From Hevea brasiliensis (Eukaryota; Streptophyta; Magnoliopsida; Malpighiales; Euphorbiaceae): a stretch of DNA of 64,000 nt. Positions 45,081-56,456 of the stretch are shown here, in pieces. A program made the position numbers and the translations under genes. Each line of letters begins with the position of its first letter. Position 1 is the stretch's first letter. Under the pieces are notes generated by a model, which was given only the letters and a program-made list of their open reading frames with translations, had not been told where the DNA came from and did no database searches. The stretch spans positions 58,075,191 through 58,139,190 of the forward strand of contig NC_079493.1 in the NCBI RefSeq assembly GCF_030052815.1, in the 5' to 3' direction.

Positions 45081-45466
45081 ATCCCCCTAAAATAAAAAAA
45101 ATACGCAATAGCAACTCACTAAGGTTGTCTCATTTACTTATGTATCTGGGTAATCCGGATTAGTGAAAAATCAAATATTCCTTTCATTAAAAGGATTAAC
45201 ATTTCCAGTCAAACCCTCCTAACTATAAAGAACGTGAAGTTAAATCTGCTTACCCTCGTTGAGGGACGAGGTGGGGTGCCTAACACCTTCCCCGCCCGTT
45301 TACGGACCCCGAACCTAGAATCTCTGTTTTTGAAGTGGTTTCATTTTAATTTACTTTCACAAATGGTTTTCTTTAATTTCCCTCAAAATTAAAGTGGCAA
45401 CTCCTCACTTTTCCCACTTCGGTGAGTGTTCGTCCAGGCGACCGCAAAACACCTTGCGACACATAT

Positions 45467-46425
45467 AGTAAGAGACTTTCCATATGTGTTTCTTGAAGAA
45501 TTGCCTAGGTTACCACCAGAAAGAGAAGTCAAATTTGCCATTGAGGTACTGCCGGGTATAACACCAATTTCTATTGCTCCTTATAGGATGGCATTAAAGG
45601 AGCTGAAAATCCAGTTGCAAGAGTTACTGGACAAGGGGTTTATAGCCCCCCAGTGTGTCACCATGGGGAGCTTCGGTGCTATTTGTAAAAAAGAAGGATG
45701 GGACTTTGAGGCTATGCATTGATTACCAGTAGTTAAATAAAGTGACTGTGAAGAACAAGTATCCATTGTCTAGAATTGATGATCTGTTTAATTAGTTTAA
45801 GGGAGCAGGAGTATTTTCCAAAATTGATCTCAGATCAGGGTATCATCAGCTGAGGATAAAGGATGCAGATGTGCCAAAGACTGCATTCAGAACCCAGTAT
45901 GGGCATTATGAGTTTCTAGTAATGCCCTTTGGCCTAACAAATGCACCAGTAACATTCATGGACCTTATGAACTTTATCTTTCATCCATACCTAGATCAAT
46001 TTGTAGTGGTCTTTATTGATGATATTCTGGTGTATTCCAAAACTAGGGAAGAACATGATGAATATTTGAGGATTATTCTGCAAACCCTGAGAGAAAAGAA
46101 GCTATATGCTAAGCTATCCATGCGTGACTTCTGGTTGAGCGAGAATGTATTCCTTGGACACATAGTGTCAGCTGATGGGATTAGAGTAGATCCCAAGAAT
46201 ATAGAAGCAGTGATGGAATGGAAGCCTCCCAGAAATACAACTGAGGTCAGAAGTTTCTTAAGGCTAGCTGGGTATTATAGAAGATTTGTGAAGGGGTTCT
46301 CTTTAATAGCTGCTCTAATGACCAAGTTGTTATACAAGAATGTTAGATTTGACTGGAACGACAAGTGTCAAGCTAGTTTTGAAAGGCTGAAGGCTATGTT
46401 GATAGAGGCACCAGTGTTAACATAG
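45467..46425 (+). pseudogene. Tekay reverse transcriptase, broken
   Basis: The frame enters from the Ogre LTR side as VRDFPYVFLEELPRLPPERE, the segment between protease and RT in Tekay elements. It continues as ISIAPYRMALKELKIQLQEL and, after a damaged stretch (45720-45870), [20 protein letters not shown]. The catalytic motif FIDDILVYS is present (about 46010-46036), as is [15 protein letters not shown]. At least one frameshift and a TAG at 46423 interrupt it. It is the downstream half of the gene split by the Ogre element. Confidence 0.88.
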
Positions 46426-46887
46426 CCAGTATCGGGAAAGGACTTTGTGGTCTACAGTGATGCTTTGCATAATGGGTTAGGGTGTGTATTGATGCAAGAG
46501 GGGAAGGTGGTCACCTATGCTTCTAGGCAGCTGAGGCCACATGAACAGAACAACCCTACCCATGATCTAGAACTTGCATCAATTATTTTCGCACTGAAGA
46601 TATGGAGGCACTACTTGTATGGTGAAAAGTGCTACATTTACACAGACCACAAAAGTCTGAAATACTTGCCAAACCAGAAGGAGCTCAACCTTAGACAGAG
46701 GCGATGGATTAAGTTCCTGAAGGATTATGACTGTCTGATTGATTATCATCCTGGGAAGGCAAATGTAGTTGCTAATTCCTTGAGCAGAAAGTCCATCACA
46801 GCTTTGAGATCACTGAATGCCCATCTGTCCTTGGCTCGAGATGGAGCTATTTTGGTTGAGTTGCAAGTGAAGCCAAACCTGTTATAG
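46426..46887 (+). pseudogene. Tekay RNase H, broken
   Basis: Continues the RT frame past TAG at 46423: [59 protein letters not shown] and [13 protein letters not shown]. The segment ends [17 protein letters not shown], where most relatives have ADALSRK. The D, E, D residues expected for the Ty3-type RNase H are visible. A TAG at 46885 ends the block. Confidence 0.85.
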
Positions 46888-48357
46888 CAGATACAAAATG
46901 GGCAGAAGCCAGATGATAAATTGATGGCTATTATGGCTAAAAACTCAGAAGGAAAGGAAACCGACTATGAGGTGAAAGCAGATGGGTATCTATACTACAG
47001 AGGAAGAGTGTGTGTACCAGATGATGGGAAATTGAAGACCAATATTCTAAAATAGGCACACACCAGTGTTTATGCTATGCACCCAAGAAGCACAAAAGTG
47101 TATAATAACCTGAAGCCTCACTATTGGTGGCCTGATATGAAGAAGAATATAGCTGATTATATGACTAAATGCCTGACATGTCAGCAAGTTAAGGCAGAAC
47201 ATCAAGTTCCATTGGGTTCGCTATAGCCCTAAGCATACCTAAATGGAAATGGGACTGGGTTACTATGGATTTTATTAGTGGTTTACCTCTCACCCAGAAG
47301 AAACATGATGCAATATAGGTGATAGTGGATAGATTGACGAAGTCAACACACTTTTTGCCGGTTAGGACTGACTACTCACTAAAGAAGTTAGCAGAATTGT
47401 ATATCAGTGAGAAAGTTAGACTGCATAGAATCCCACTTTCTGTCATATCTGATTGAGACCCAAGGTTTACATCGAGATTTTGGAAGAAATTGCAAGAATC
47501 CTTAGGCATACAACTCCACTTTAGTATAGCTTTTCATCCTCAGATGGATGGGCAATCAAAAAGAGTAATCCAGGTAAACATTGAAACCAATTGAATTAGT
47601 ACAAATATTAAATTGAAATTATAATAATAACATGACATATATGTTAGGTCCTTGAGGATATGCTGAGGAGTTGTGTCATCGAGTTTGAGGGAAGTTGGGA
47701 TAGATACCTCCCATTGGCAGAATTTGCATACAATAATAGCTATCAAGCTAGTATCCAAATAGCTCCATATGAGGCACTATATGGGAGGAAATATATAACC
47801 CTAGTGTGTTGGACTGAGTTGGGTGAAGATAAACTGGTAGGACTAAACCTGGTGAAATAGATTGAGGAGAAGGTTAAACTAATAAAAGCTAATTTGAAGA
47901 TTACCTCAGAAAGATAAAAATCCTATGCCGACTTAAAGAGAAAAGAGATAGAATATGCAATTGGTGACAAAGTGTTTCTTAAGGTGTCACCATGGAAGAA
48001 GGTACTGAGGTTTGGAAGAAAGGGTAAGTTGAGCCCTAGGTTTATTGGCCCATATGAAGTCATTAAACATGTGGGACCAGTGGCCTACAGGATAGCTTTA
48101 CCACCAGAGCTAGACAAGATCCATAATGTGTTTCATGTATCTATGCTGAAAAGATACAGATCACACCCTTCACATGTCATCTCCATGGAAGAGATTGAAA
48201 TTCAACCGGACTTGACATATGAAGAAGAACCTTTACGGATCCTAGCTCGGGAAGTGAAAGAACTGAGGAATAAGCAAATTTCACTGGTGAAAATACTTTG
48301 GAGGCACCACAACACTGAGGAGGCAACTTGGGAAAGCGAAGAGACGATGAGGCAATA
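46888..48357 (+). pseudogene. Tekay integrase with chromodomain, broken
   Basis: The zinc-finger region reads HTSVYAMHPRSTKVYN...CLTCQQVKAEHQ (about 47059-47205). After a frameshift near 47230 the core gives WVTMDFISGLPLTQKKHDAI and VISD followed by TGA where relatives have Arg. The third catalytic position (GQSKRVIQ) has Lys (AAA, 47559-47561) where the family has Glu. A 74-nt intron-like insert sits at 47574-47647. Then come VLEDMLRSCVIEFEGSWDRY and [20 protein letters not shown]. The C-terminal chromodomain is [20 protein letters not shown], then [20 protein letters not shown] (48235-48357). Chromodomains guide integration to heterochromatin. Confidence 0.88.
47574..47647 (+). other. predicted 74-nt intron in the Tekay integrase
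   Basis: ATCCAG|GTAAACATTG ... ATATGTTAG|GTCCTTGAGG. The insert is AT-rich, has GT-AG ends, and its removal restores the family wording VIQ-VLEDM in phase 0. Unspliced reading meets a TGA within it. Confidence 0.65.
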
Positions 48358-48404
48358 GTTCCCTCAACTATTTGCATCAGGTAAATTTTGAGGACGAAAT
48401 TTAA

Positions 48405-48420
48405 ATTAGAGGGGAAGAGT
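48405..48420 (+). promoter_or_regulatory. Tekay polypurine tract
   Basis: TTAGAGGGGAAGAGT immediately precedes the TGTAACACCC start of the 3' LTR, after the conserved 'ttttgaggacgaaattt' tail. Confidence 0.8.
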
Positions 48421-48757
48421 TGTAACACCCTCACTGTAGCCATTCCGTATATTCTACTATTTCAGTGACTGTTATCAGTCCAGATAGCTAGAATGTCTGG
48501 AACTATATCTAAACTAGAGTGAGGAGTCATAAATAACTCAAATAATAGTAAGAAAAATTAAGGAAAAATTTTAGAAGTAAAATACAATCAAGTTAAATGA
48601 GTCGATGTCCTAGCGATGGGTAACCCAGCAGGAACTTAATGTCTTCACAGCTTGAAGCCCTAAACTGGGGAGAAAATTCATGAAATAATTTTTAGGACTC
48701 CAAAGAAGAGTCATTGAGGTTTCGATGGCATTAGAATGCCAAGAAAATGCTTATAAA
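48421..48757 (+). repeat. Tekay 3' LTR, 5' portion only
   Basis: Matches 2015-2355 closely, then homology stops near 'aaaatgctta'. The remaining ~2.6 kb of LTR is missing or replaced. Confidence 0.8.
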
Positions 48758-49328
48758 ATACTTAGGAATGCATTAGTCTTAGATAACTATAGAAATTATA
48801 ATTTTAATTAATATTTAAACTCTCTGAGTTGAACACTCACCCCTATTCAATTATTTTTCTACAGGTAACAAGTAGATGTTATTTTGGAGTTAACCTGCTT
48901 TCTTTCTCGCAGGGAACTTGAAAATGGTTAATGTATTAATTGTTAATTTTATTATTCAAATCTAGAACTTTGCAGTGATTATAATGGTATTCTTATACTA
49001 TAAAACTAACATATTTTGACTTAAGGTGCTTATGTGATGTTAGATTTTGGTTGAGCTGAGCTCCCCATTATCATTTTGGATGTTGATTTGGTTTGTGAAG
49101 GTGAATTGAGTCCCCAATTGTGGTTTTGTTTGTGATTCAGGTTGAATAAGTTTTTCTCCCCATTCTATTTTATGGTAGGACTTTGTCCATTTTTTTTTCT
49201 TGATGTTAGACCTTCCTTTTTGGGCTTTCTTTATTGGCTTATAAATTGCTTAGGCTTACTACAGCCTTCGAGGACCTTATGCTGTCCCAAGTACTAGTAT
49301 CGGTCTAGCCCATAAATTGGGTCATGAC
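48758..49328 (+). other. unassigned sequence with an LTR-like end
   Basis: About 570 bp that does not match the 5' LTR. Its end (tcggtctagcccataaattg then ggtcatgaca) resembles the 3' end of other plant gypsy LTRs, so the 3' LTR may be a recombinant, or another LTR remnant may abut here. No gene is seen. Confidence 0.4.
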
Positions 49329-51974
49329 AAAATTATAGAAAATTAAAATCAACATACACATAAAATCAGAAGTTGCAAGATAGAAATATAAATTGCAGAA
49401 AATTAAAATCAATATGTGCCATAGAGTTCACAAGATTGGTAGACACAAAAGTAAATTACAAAAAAATTGTAAACAACATACGATATAAAGTCTAGATATT
49501 ACTATACAAAAAAGTAAATTGCAATAAATTAAAATCAACATATGATATATAGTGCAGAAGTTGGTAGACAGAAAAGAAAATTGCTGAAAATTAAAATCAA
49601 TATACAACATAGAGTTTAGAGGCTGGTAGATAAACACGCAAATTATGGAAAATGAAAACAAACATATGACATAGAGACCAAAGGTTGCTAGACTGAAAAA
49701 TAGATTATAGAAAATTAAAATTAACATACAACATAGAGTCCAGAGGTTTCAACATAGAAAGTAATTTTAAGAAAATTAAAATCAACATACGGCATAGAGT
49801 CCAGAGACTGCTAGACAAAAATATAGATTGCAAAAAATTAATATCAACATACGACAAGGAGTCCACAGTTTGGTAGACAGAAAAGTAAATTATAGAAAAT
49901 TATAAATAACATACGACATAAAGTATAGAAGTTGTGAGAAAGAAAAATAAATTGCAAAAATTAAAATCAACATAAAATATAGAGTTCAGAGGTTGCTCGG
50001 TAGAAAAGTAAATTATAAAAAATTAAAATAAACATACAACATAAAATGTAGAGGTCGGTAGACAGAAAAGTAAATTTTAGAAAACTAAAATAAATGTATG
50101 ACATAGTGCTTAGAGGTTGCTAGACTGAAAAATAGATTATAGAAAATTAAAATCAACATACGATATAGAGTTAAGAGGTTGATAGACAAAAAAGTAAATT
50201 GTGAAAAATTGTCATCAACATGTGACATAGAGTGTAAAGGTTGGTAGACAGAAAAGCAAATCATAGAAAACTAAAAACAACATACGACTTAAAGTCCAAA
50301 GGTCGGTGGATAGAAAGTAAATTGCAAAAAATTAAAATAAACATGCGGCACAGAGTCTAGAGGTTGCCAAACAAAAAAATATATTGCAAAAAATTAAAAA
50401 CAACATACGACATAGAGTCCAGAAGTTGGTAGGTAGAAAAGAAAATAGTAAAAAATTATAATCAACATACAACATAGAATGCATAGATTGGTAGATAGAA
50501 AAGTAAATTCCAGAAAACTAAAATCAATATATGGCATAGAGTCCAATGGTACTTAGACAGAAAAATAAATTAAAAAAAATTAAAATTAAAATACGACATA
50601 GAGTCCAGAGGTTTCGAGAAAGAGAAAAAGATTGCACAAAATTATAATCAAATACTACATTGAGTTTAGAACTTGGCATATAATAGAATAGTAAATTGCA
50701 AAAAATTAAAATTAATACATGACATAGAGACCAGAGGTTGCTAGACAGAAAAATAAATTGTAGAAAATTAAAAACAACATATGACATAGGATCTAGAGGT
50801 TGGTATAAAGAAAAGTAAATTGCAGAAAATTAATATCAACATACGACTAGATTGCTATGGCTGGTAGATACAATTGTAAATTGCAAAAAATTATATTCAA
50901 CTTACAACATAAAGTTTAGAGGTTGGTTGAAAGAAAATTAAATTGCAGGAAATTATAATCAACATGTAGCATAGAGTCCAGAGGTTGATAGAAAGAAAAG
51001 TAAATTACAAAAAATTCTAATTAACATACGGCATAGAGTGCTAAGATTGGTAGACAGAAAAGTAAATGGCTGAAAATTATAATCAACATACGATATAGAG
51101 TCTAGGGGTTGGTAGACAAAAAAGCAAATTGTAGAAAATTAAAATCTACATATGAAATAGAGTCCGGAGGTTTGGCAAACAAAAATATAAAATGCAGAAA
51201 ATTAGAATTAACATGACATGGAGTCAAGAGGTTGATAGACAGAAAAGTAAATTGCAAAAAATTAAAATCAACATACGACACAGAGTTTAGAGGTTAGTAG
51301 ACAGAAAAATAAATTGTAGAAAATTGTGATCATGCGACAGTAGAGGTCAGTAGACAAAAATGCAAATTGTAGAAAATTAAAACTAATATATGACATAGGG
51401 TTTAGATGTTGCAAGACAAAAAAATATATTGTAGAAAATTGCAATCAACTTACAACATAGTGTCTAAAAGTTGGTAGGTAGAAAAGTAAATTGTAGGAAA
51501 TTATACTCAACATATGAATTAGGGTGCAAAGGTTGGCAGATAGAAAAGTAAATTATAGAAAATTAAAATCAACATACGACATAAAGTCCAGAGGTTGTGA
51601 GACAGAAATATAGATTGCAAAAAAATTAAAATCAACATGCGGTATAGAGTCAACAAATTTGTAGATAGAAATGTAAATTTTAGAAAATTACAAACAACAT
51701 ATGGTATTGAGTACAAAGGTTGCTAGACAAAAAAGTAAATTACAGAAAATTAAAATCAACGTACGACATAGAGTCTAGAGGTCAGTAGATAGAAATGCAA
51801 ATTGCAGAAAATTGTAATCAACATGTGATATAGACTACAGAGATCAGTAGATAGAAAAACAAATTGCAGAAAATTAAAATAAACCTATGACATAAAGTCT
51901 AGAGGTTGGTAGACAGAAAAGTAAAGTGTAAAAAATTAAAATCAATATACAACATAGAGTCTAGAGACAAGTAG
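49329..51974. repeat. Diverged ~62-bp tandem repeat, about 42 units
   Basis: Units contain 'gaaaattaaaatcaacatac', 'gacatagagtccagaggttg' and 'gtagacagaaaagtaaattg' in fixed order. Divergence between units is high (substitutions in most units, single-base indels), so this is an old array. ORFs on the minus strand here (for example 49428-49727) are repeat artefacts. The LTR at 51975 inserted into or abuts it. Confidence 0.9.
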
Positions 51975-52600
51975 TGTAACACCTTTATTTTAGGTTGTCC
52001 GTACATTCTACTGTTCTGATGACTAATGTCTGTTCGAACAGTCAGGATGTCTGGAACTACACTCGAACTAGAGTGAGGAGTCATGAGATGATTAAATAAA
52101 GACCAAGAAAAATTAAGGAAAAATAAAAGAAATGAATTGTAAATGAGTTAAACGAGCCGGAGTCACGGCGAAGGGTGACCATACTGGGAAGTGACTCTGA
52201 AGACAGTTGTCGACCCCAGACCCGAGAGGAACTCTATGAAATAATTTTTGGGACTTAATTGAAGGTTTACTGAGGTATAAATGACATTAAAAATGTCACA
52301 GAAAATTCAAAAAAATTTATTAATCGATATAGACAAAAATACCCGACAAGCTTAACGAATGGCATTTTGGTCATTTCACCCTCAGAGTGAAATTTTGACC
52401 TAAATATCAATTAAAATGAGAGAGGTTAAAACATAAAATAAATTAAATTGTGAAATTATGTATAAAAATGGGAAAAGAAAAGAAAAGAAAAGAAAAAGAA
52501 ATAACTTTATTACATGAGCATGATATCATAATGACATCATTAAAAAAAAATCCTAACCAATAAAATGTTAACAAATTATTATAAGGGATAAGGAAGAGTT

Positions 52601-54712
52601 TGAAGGAAAGGAAGTGTGAAAAACATAAGTTTAAATCATTGAATTCAAAAAATTTCACCTAGGGTCACATGCATCATGCAAGATTTATTTTTATGTATTT
52701 GATTTTAATGATAAACAACATATTAAAACTCTTTTAATATGTTTTTGGATCTGTATTTGCCATTTAAGATTTTAAAATTAATCAGATTAATTTTAGAACC
52801 ATAGATTAAATAAAAAACAAACACACTAACCTTTTGATGCACTGTAGTGTATTTACGCCTTTGAGATTCATCTTCAAGACACCAAATGTTGTTCCTCTAG
52901 CTTGTCCACACCAAGAACACCTATGGCAGCCCTTGAACAGCTTCTAAAGCTTTTTCTATTATTTACAAAATCAAGTTCTGCCTTTTAAGAGATTAAGGAT
53001 GTAAACAGGATACTAGAAACAATTTCTGGTGTTCTTAATTCAAGAGATTGTTTGCTAATCTCTTGGATTGATTAGAGAAGAAGAAGAAGAGAAGAGAATG
53101 GCACTCCAAAGTGGCAGCACAAAGAGAGAGGCTGCTGCTTATGTTTTATTTTTTCTCATAACAACATTTATATAGCTAGGTTAACACATTAAACCCTTGC
53201 CACATGTCACCCTTTGATTAGCTCTAGGTTTAAGTGACCCAATCACATTATGCCAAGTGTCAAACCTATATTTAATCTTAATTTTTAATCATCTTACATG
53301 ATTAAAAGACATTTGGTAAGCTTATGTGTAATGCCATGTGTCACCATCTCATGGTGCCACATGTCATCCTGTGAAATGACCAAAATGCCCCTGTGTCTTA
53401 ATTTTGAGTTCTCAACCCAAAATAATTATTTCTCTTCTTCTAATCAATTTATATCAAATATAAATCAATTAATTAATCTTTATTAATTAATTTCTCATTA
53501 ATTAAATTCATATATAAACACTTTAAATATAAATTTAACTTATACTATATATCCAATAATCTAGATTTGGTTTTAAGTCATGCTAGGGACTTTGCAATCT
53601 AATTGCAAACCAAACCTATTTAATTAATCAATTAAACTCTTTAATTAATTAATTAAATCATATTTAATTAGGTGATTACTTGTGTATGTGTGTGACTTAC
53701 TAGGCTCATCACTAATTGGCAATGAGATATGATATCAACTCTTAACATCATCAGAACTCTTTCTTATCATAAATGATTTTTCTAAATCATTTTATGCACC
53801 TCATAGACCATGGTTAACACCTAGCATAGCATGCCATGGCTACACAATTAGTAATAAGGTTTACCTTAAATGAACCTATAATCATATGTTACCATGCACT
53901 AGAATCTCTCTGTTACTAAATCCCAACTCAAGCTGGAGTCATGGTTTATGTCAAACTCCATTTGCTATGAATATTATGTTCTCTTTTAATTGCAGTTCTT
54001 GATTAAAAAGATTTTCTCATTAGAAACTCTTTTCTGAATAAATCTATCTGTCTTGGCCAGGAACTTGAAACATCAAGAACAATTAAATGAAGATAGGATT
54101 TTATCTTTATTTACTTAGAGAAACAGATTCCATCTTGATCAACACCTACCTCCATATATTACTAGTAGGAGCCAACACATGCCCATATACCCAAACACAA
54201 TACAAGTATGAAATTAGTATCAAACTCAAACTACCTATATACAAGATAATTATGCTATCTCAGGTTTAAAGATTATATGAACTGATATGATTTATGATAA
54301 AACATTGATAAGAGTAAACTCCATGTGTTTGTCATAAGTGTCACTGGTTCGGCCTACTTATCATTTATAAGTGCCTATCATGTTTGCTATATGGCATGAG
54401 ACTCACCATTCCATCTTATTTATATCTCATATAAATAACTTGGCAACAAACATGAATACAATCTTTCTGGATAAGTCATGTCCTTATTATGAAGTATCCT
54501 CGATTGTGAACCTATTTATGATACTTTGTACTAGAAATACTGTCACTCATATTCTTAATAACTTAAGAATAGAATTTCTAACAAAATATCAATGGACCTT
54601 TTCTATTACATATAAATATATTATGTAAACGGAAAAGTGGAAATGCCTTTTATTAATAAAAATATGTACAAGATACATACTAAATGATATGCTCTAGGGC
54701 ATACTATTAACA
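52601..54712 (-). repeat. copia 3' LTR
   Basis: In + coordinates TGAAGGAAAGG...CTATTAACA. A minus-strand TATA box CTATATAAATG is at 53165-53175. The rest of the LTR is non-coding; small ORFs such as 53298-53486 occur in the other LTR too but resemble nothing. Confidence 0.92.
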
Positions 54713-54726
54713 ATCTCCCACTAGCA
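54713..54726 (-). promoter_or_regulatory. copia polypurine tract
   Basis: The minus strand reads CTAGTGGGAGAT just before the LTR start TGTTAATAG, the usual copia plus-strand primer. Confidence 0.75.
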
Positions 54727-54744
54727 CTAGAGCCATTCATTACA

Positions 54745-55328
54745 ATATCTTAGACCCATCTTCTCAAGATGACGGTCTAGCTGATTCTGTGACATAGGCT
54801 TAGTGAATGGATCAGCTGGATTTTCAGCTGATGCTACTTTCTACATGGCTACATCGCCTTGCCCAACTATTTCTCTGATAATGTGGTAGCGCCTTTCTAT
54901 GTGTTTGGATTTTTTGTGAGACCTTGGTTCCTTAGCCTGTATGACTGCTCCATTATTGTCACAGTGTAGTGGAACTGTTGACTCAATGGAAGGAACTACT
55001 ATAAGTTCTGTTACGAACTTCTTTATCCAAACAGCTTCCTTTGCAGCATCTGATACAGCAATAGACTTAGCCTCGGTAGTGGAATCTGCAGTCGTGCTCT
55101 ATTTGGAACTCTTCCAACCGACTGCACCTCCATTACAAATGAACACATATCCAGAGGTAGACTTTCTATCATCGATATTTGATTGGAAATCAGAATCAGT
55201 ATAACCATCCAATTGTAAGTCTCCACCTCTATAGATCAAGAATAAATCCTTAGTTCTTCTCAAGTACTTAAGGATATTCTTGACAGCTATCTAGTGTTCC
55301 AAACCTGGATTGGATTGATACCTGCTAG
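54745..55328 (-). pseudogene. copia RNase H, broken
   Basis: After a frameshift at about 55380 the minus strand gives SRYQSNPGLEH, KNILKYLRRTKDLFLIYRGG, DGYTDSDFQSNIDDRKSTSG and KHIERRYHIIREIVGQGDV, the conserved order of copia RNase H. Stops occur after SNPGLEH and after GWKSSK. The domain degrades the RNA strand during reverse transcription. Confidence 0.8.
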
Positions 55329-56456
55329 TCAAATTAACAGCATATGTGATATCCGGCCAAATACACAACATTGCATAATTAAACTTCCAATAGCCGAAGC
55401 ATATGGAATCCTGGCCATCTTATCTCTTTCTGGTGTCTTTGGAGACATCTCTTTAAAAAGATGGATACCATGTCTCACTGGTAACAATCCTCTCTTGGAA
55501 TCAAGCATGTTAAACCTCTTTAACACCTTTTCCAAGTATAGACTTTGGGATAAACCAATTATTCTTTTCTCTCTATCTCTATAGATGCGAATCCCAAGAA
55601 TATAGGTTGCCTCCCCTAAGTCTTTCATGGAGAATGTATTTGACAACCATACCTTTACAGTTGTCAACATACCTGTGTCATTACCCATCAACAGTATGTC
55701 ATCCACATATAAGACAAGGAAAGTGATAGCACTGTCACTAACCTTCTTATATATACATGGCTCATCCTCATTTTTGATAAAACCAAAGGATTTAATGGCT
55801 TCATCAAAATGGATGTTCCAACTCCTCGAAGCTTTCTTCAACCCATAAATGGATCGCTTTAGCTTGCATACCTTGGAACCATCTTGGGATTCAAAACCCC
55901 TACGTTGTTCCATGAAAATGTTTTCTGCAATGTATCCATTGAGAAAAGCTGTTTTGACATCCATCTGCCAAATCTCATAATCATAGTATGCAGCTATTGC
56001 TAATAGAATCCTAATTGATTTAAGCATGGCAATAGGCGAGAAAATCTCCTCATAGTTGATTCCTTGCCTTTGGCGAAACCCTTTTGCTACTAACCTTGCC
56101 TTATAAGTCTCTACCTTTCCATCAGAACCAATTTTCTTCTTGAAAATCCATTTGTTCCCTATAGGTACAATACCTTTAGGTGGGTCAACAAGATCCCAAA
56201 CTTGATTCTTATAGTTGGAATCAATTTCAGATTTCATAGCATCAATCCATTTTGAAGAATCTTTATCTGATATAGCTTCTTCATAGGTAAGTGGATCATC
56301 TCCATGATCTACTTCTTTATGAGTAGACAACTCTTGTTCTTCTTCACGAAGGAAACCATATCTCACTAATGGGTGAGATACCCTAGTTGTTTTACGAGGA
56401 ACAGCTATAGATGTTTCATCAACGGGTATAGGTTGACTAGATGGATCTATATCCAT
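55329..56456 (-). pseudogene. copia reverse transcriptase
   Basis: An open frame of 375 codons with the full copia RT order: WIDAMKSEIDSNYKNQVWDL, WIFKKKIGSDGKVETYKARL, VAKGFRQRQGINYEEIFSPI, MDVKTAFLNGYI, the catalytic LYVDDILLM, and FSMKDLGEATYILGIRIYRD. It ends by frameshift within the conserved YASAIGSL region, so the RNase H is out of frame. A TAG at 56457-56459 separates it from integrase in the same frame. Of the elements here this is the longest undamaged RT stretch after the Ogre one. Confidence 0.9.

Larger units (their letters stand above)
6844..45461 (+). mobile_element. Giant Tat/Ogre-type Ty3-gypsy element, with two nested insertions
   Basis: LTRs at 6844-16336 and 39948-45461 are flanked by catac/catat. 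A tRNA-Arg-type primer site follows the 5' LTR and a polypurine tract precedes the 3' LTR. The internal order is ORF1, gag, protease, G-patch motif, intron, RT, RNase H, a second archaeal-type RNase H, and integrase, then a long 3' UTR with hairpin repeats and a minisatellite. ORF1 upstream of gag, the pro-pol intron, the dual RNase H and the size identify the Ogre branch of Tat. Without the solo LTR (8422-11960) and the nested gypsy element (22266-32699), with their duplications, it measures about 24.6 kb. All genes carry stops, so it is not autonomous now. Confidence 0.9.
39948..45461 (+). repeat. Ogre 3' LTR (5.51 kb)
   Basis: Starts TGTCGATACC and ends CTTGCGACA. It aligns with the 5' LTR throughout except for a ~479-bp deletion after 42353 and one extra 60-bp repeat. 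Differences from the 5' LTR are scattered through every line, so the element is considerably older than the nested gypsy insertion. Confidence 0.9.
2015..48757 (+). mobile_element. Tekay/Del-type Ty3-gypsy chromovirus, decayed, interrupted by the Ogre element
   Basis: The element starts with a 5' LTR (2015-4962) and a Met-tRNA primer site, followed by gag and protease up to 6843. It resumes at 45467 with RT, RNase H, integrase and a C-terminal chromodomain, a polypurine tract, and a 3' LTR start at 48421. The order PR-RT-RH-INT-chromodomain and the conserved block after the primer site fit the Tekay (Del) chromovirus lineage. The 38.6-kb block 6844-45461 is a later insertion. The 3' LTR loses homology near 48757, so the element's right end and its target duplication cannot be defined. 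All genes carry stops and frameshifts, so it is defective. Confidence 0.85.

Noticed and set aside
49428..50787. Minus-strand ORFs in the 62-bp array (Leu/Phe-rich, membrane-like)
   Set aside because: They are translations of the tandem repeat with irregular stops, not proteins.
54371..54628. 85-codon ORF in the copia LTR, repeated at 61845-62102
   Set aside because: Shared through LTR identity; no protein similarity recognised and no plausible start context.
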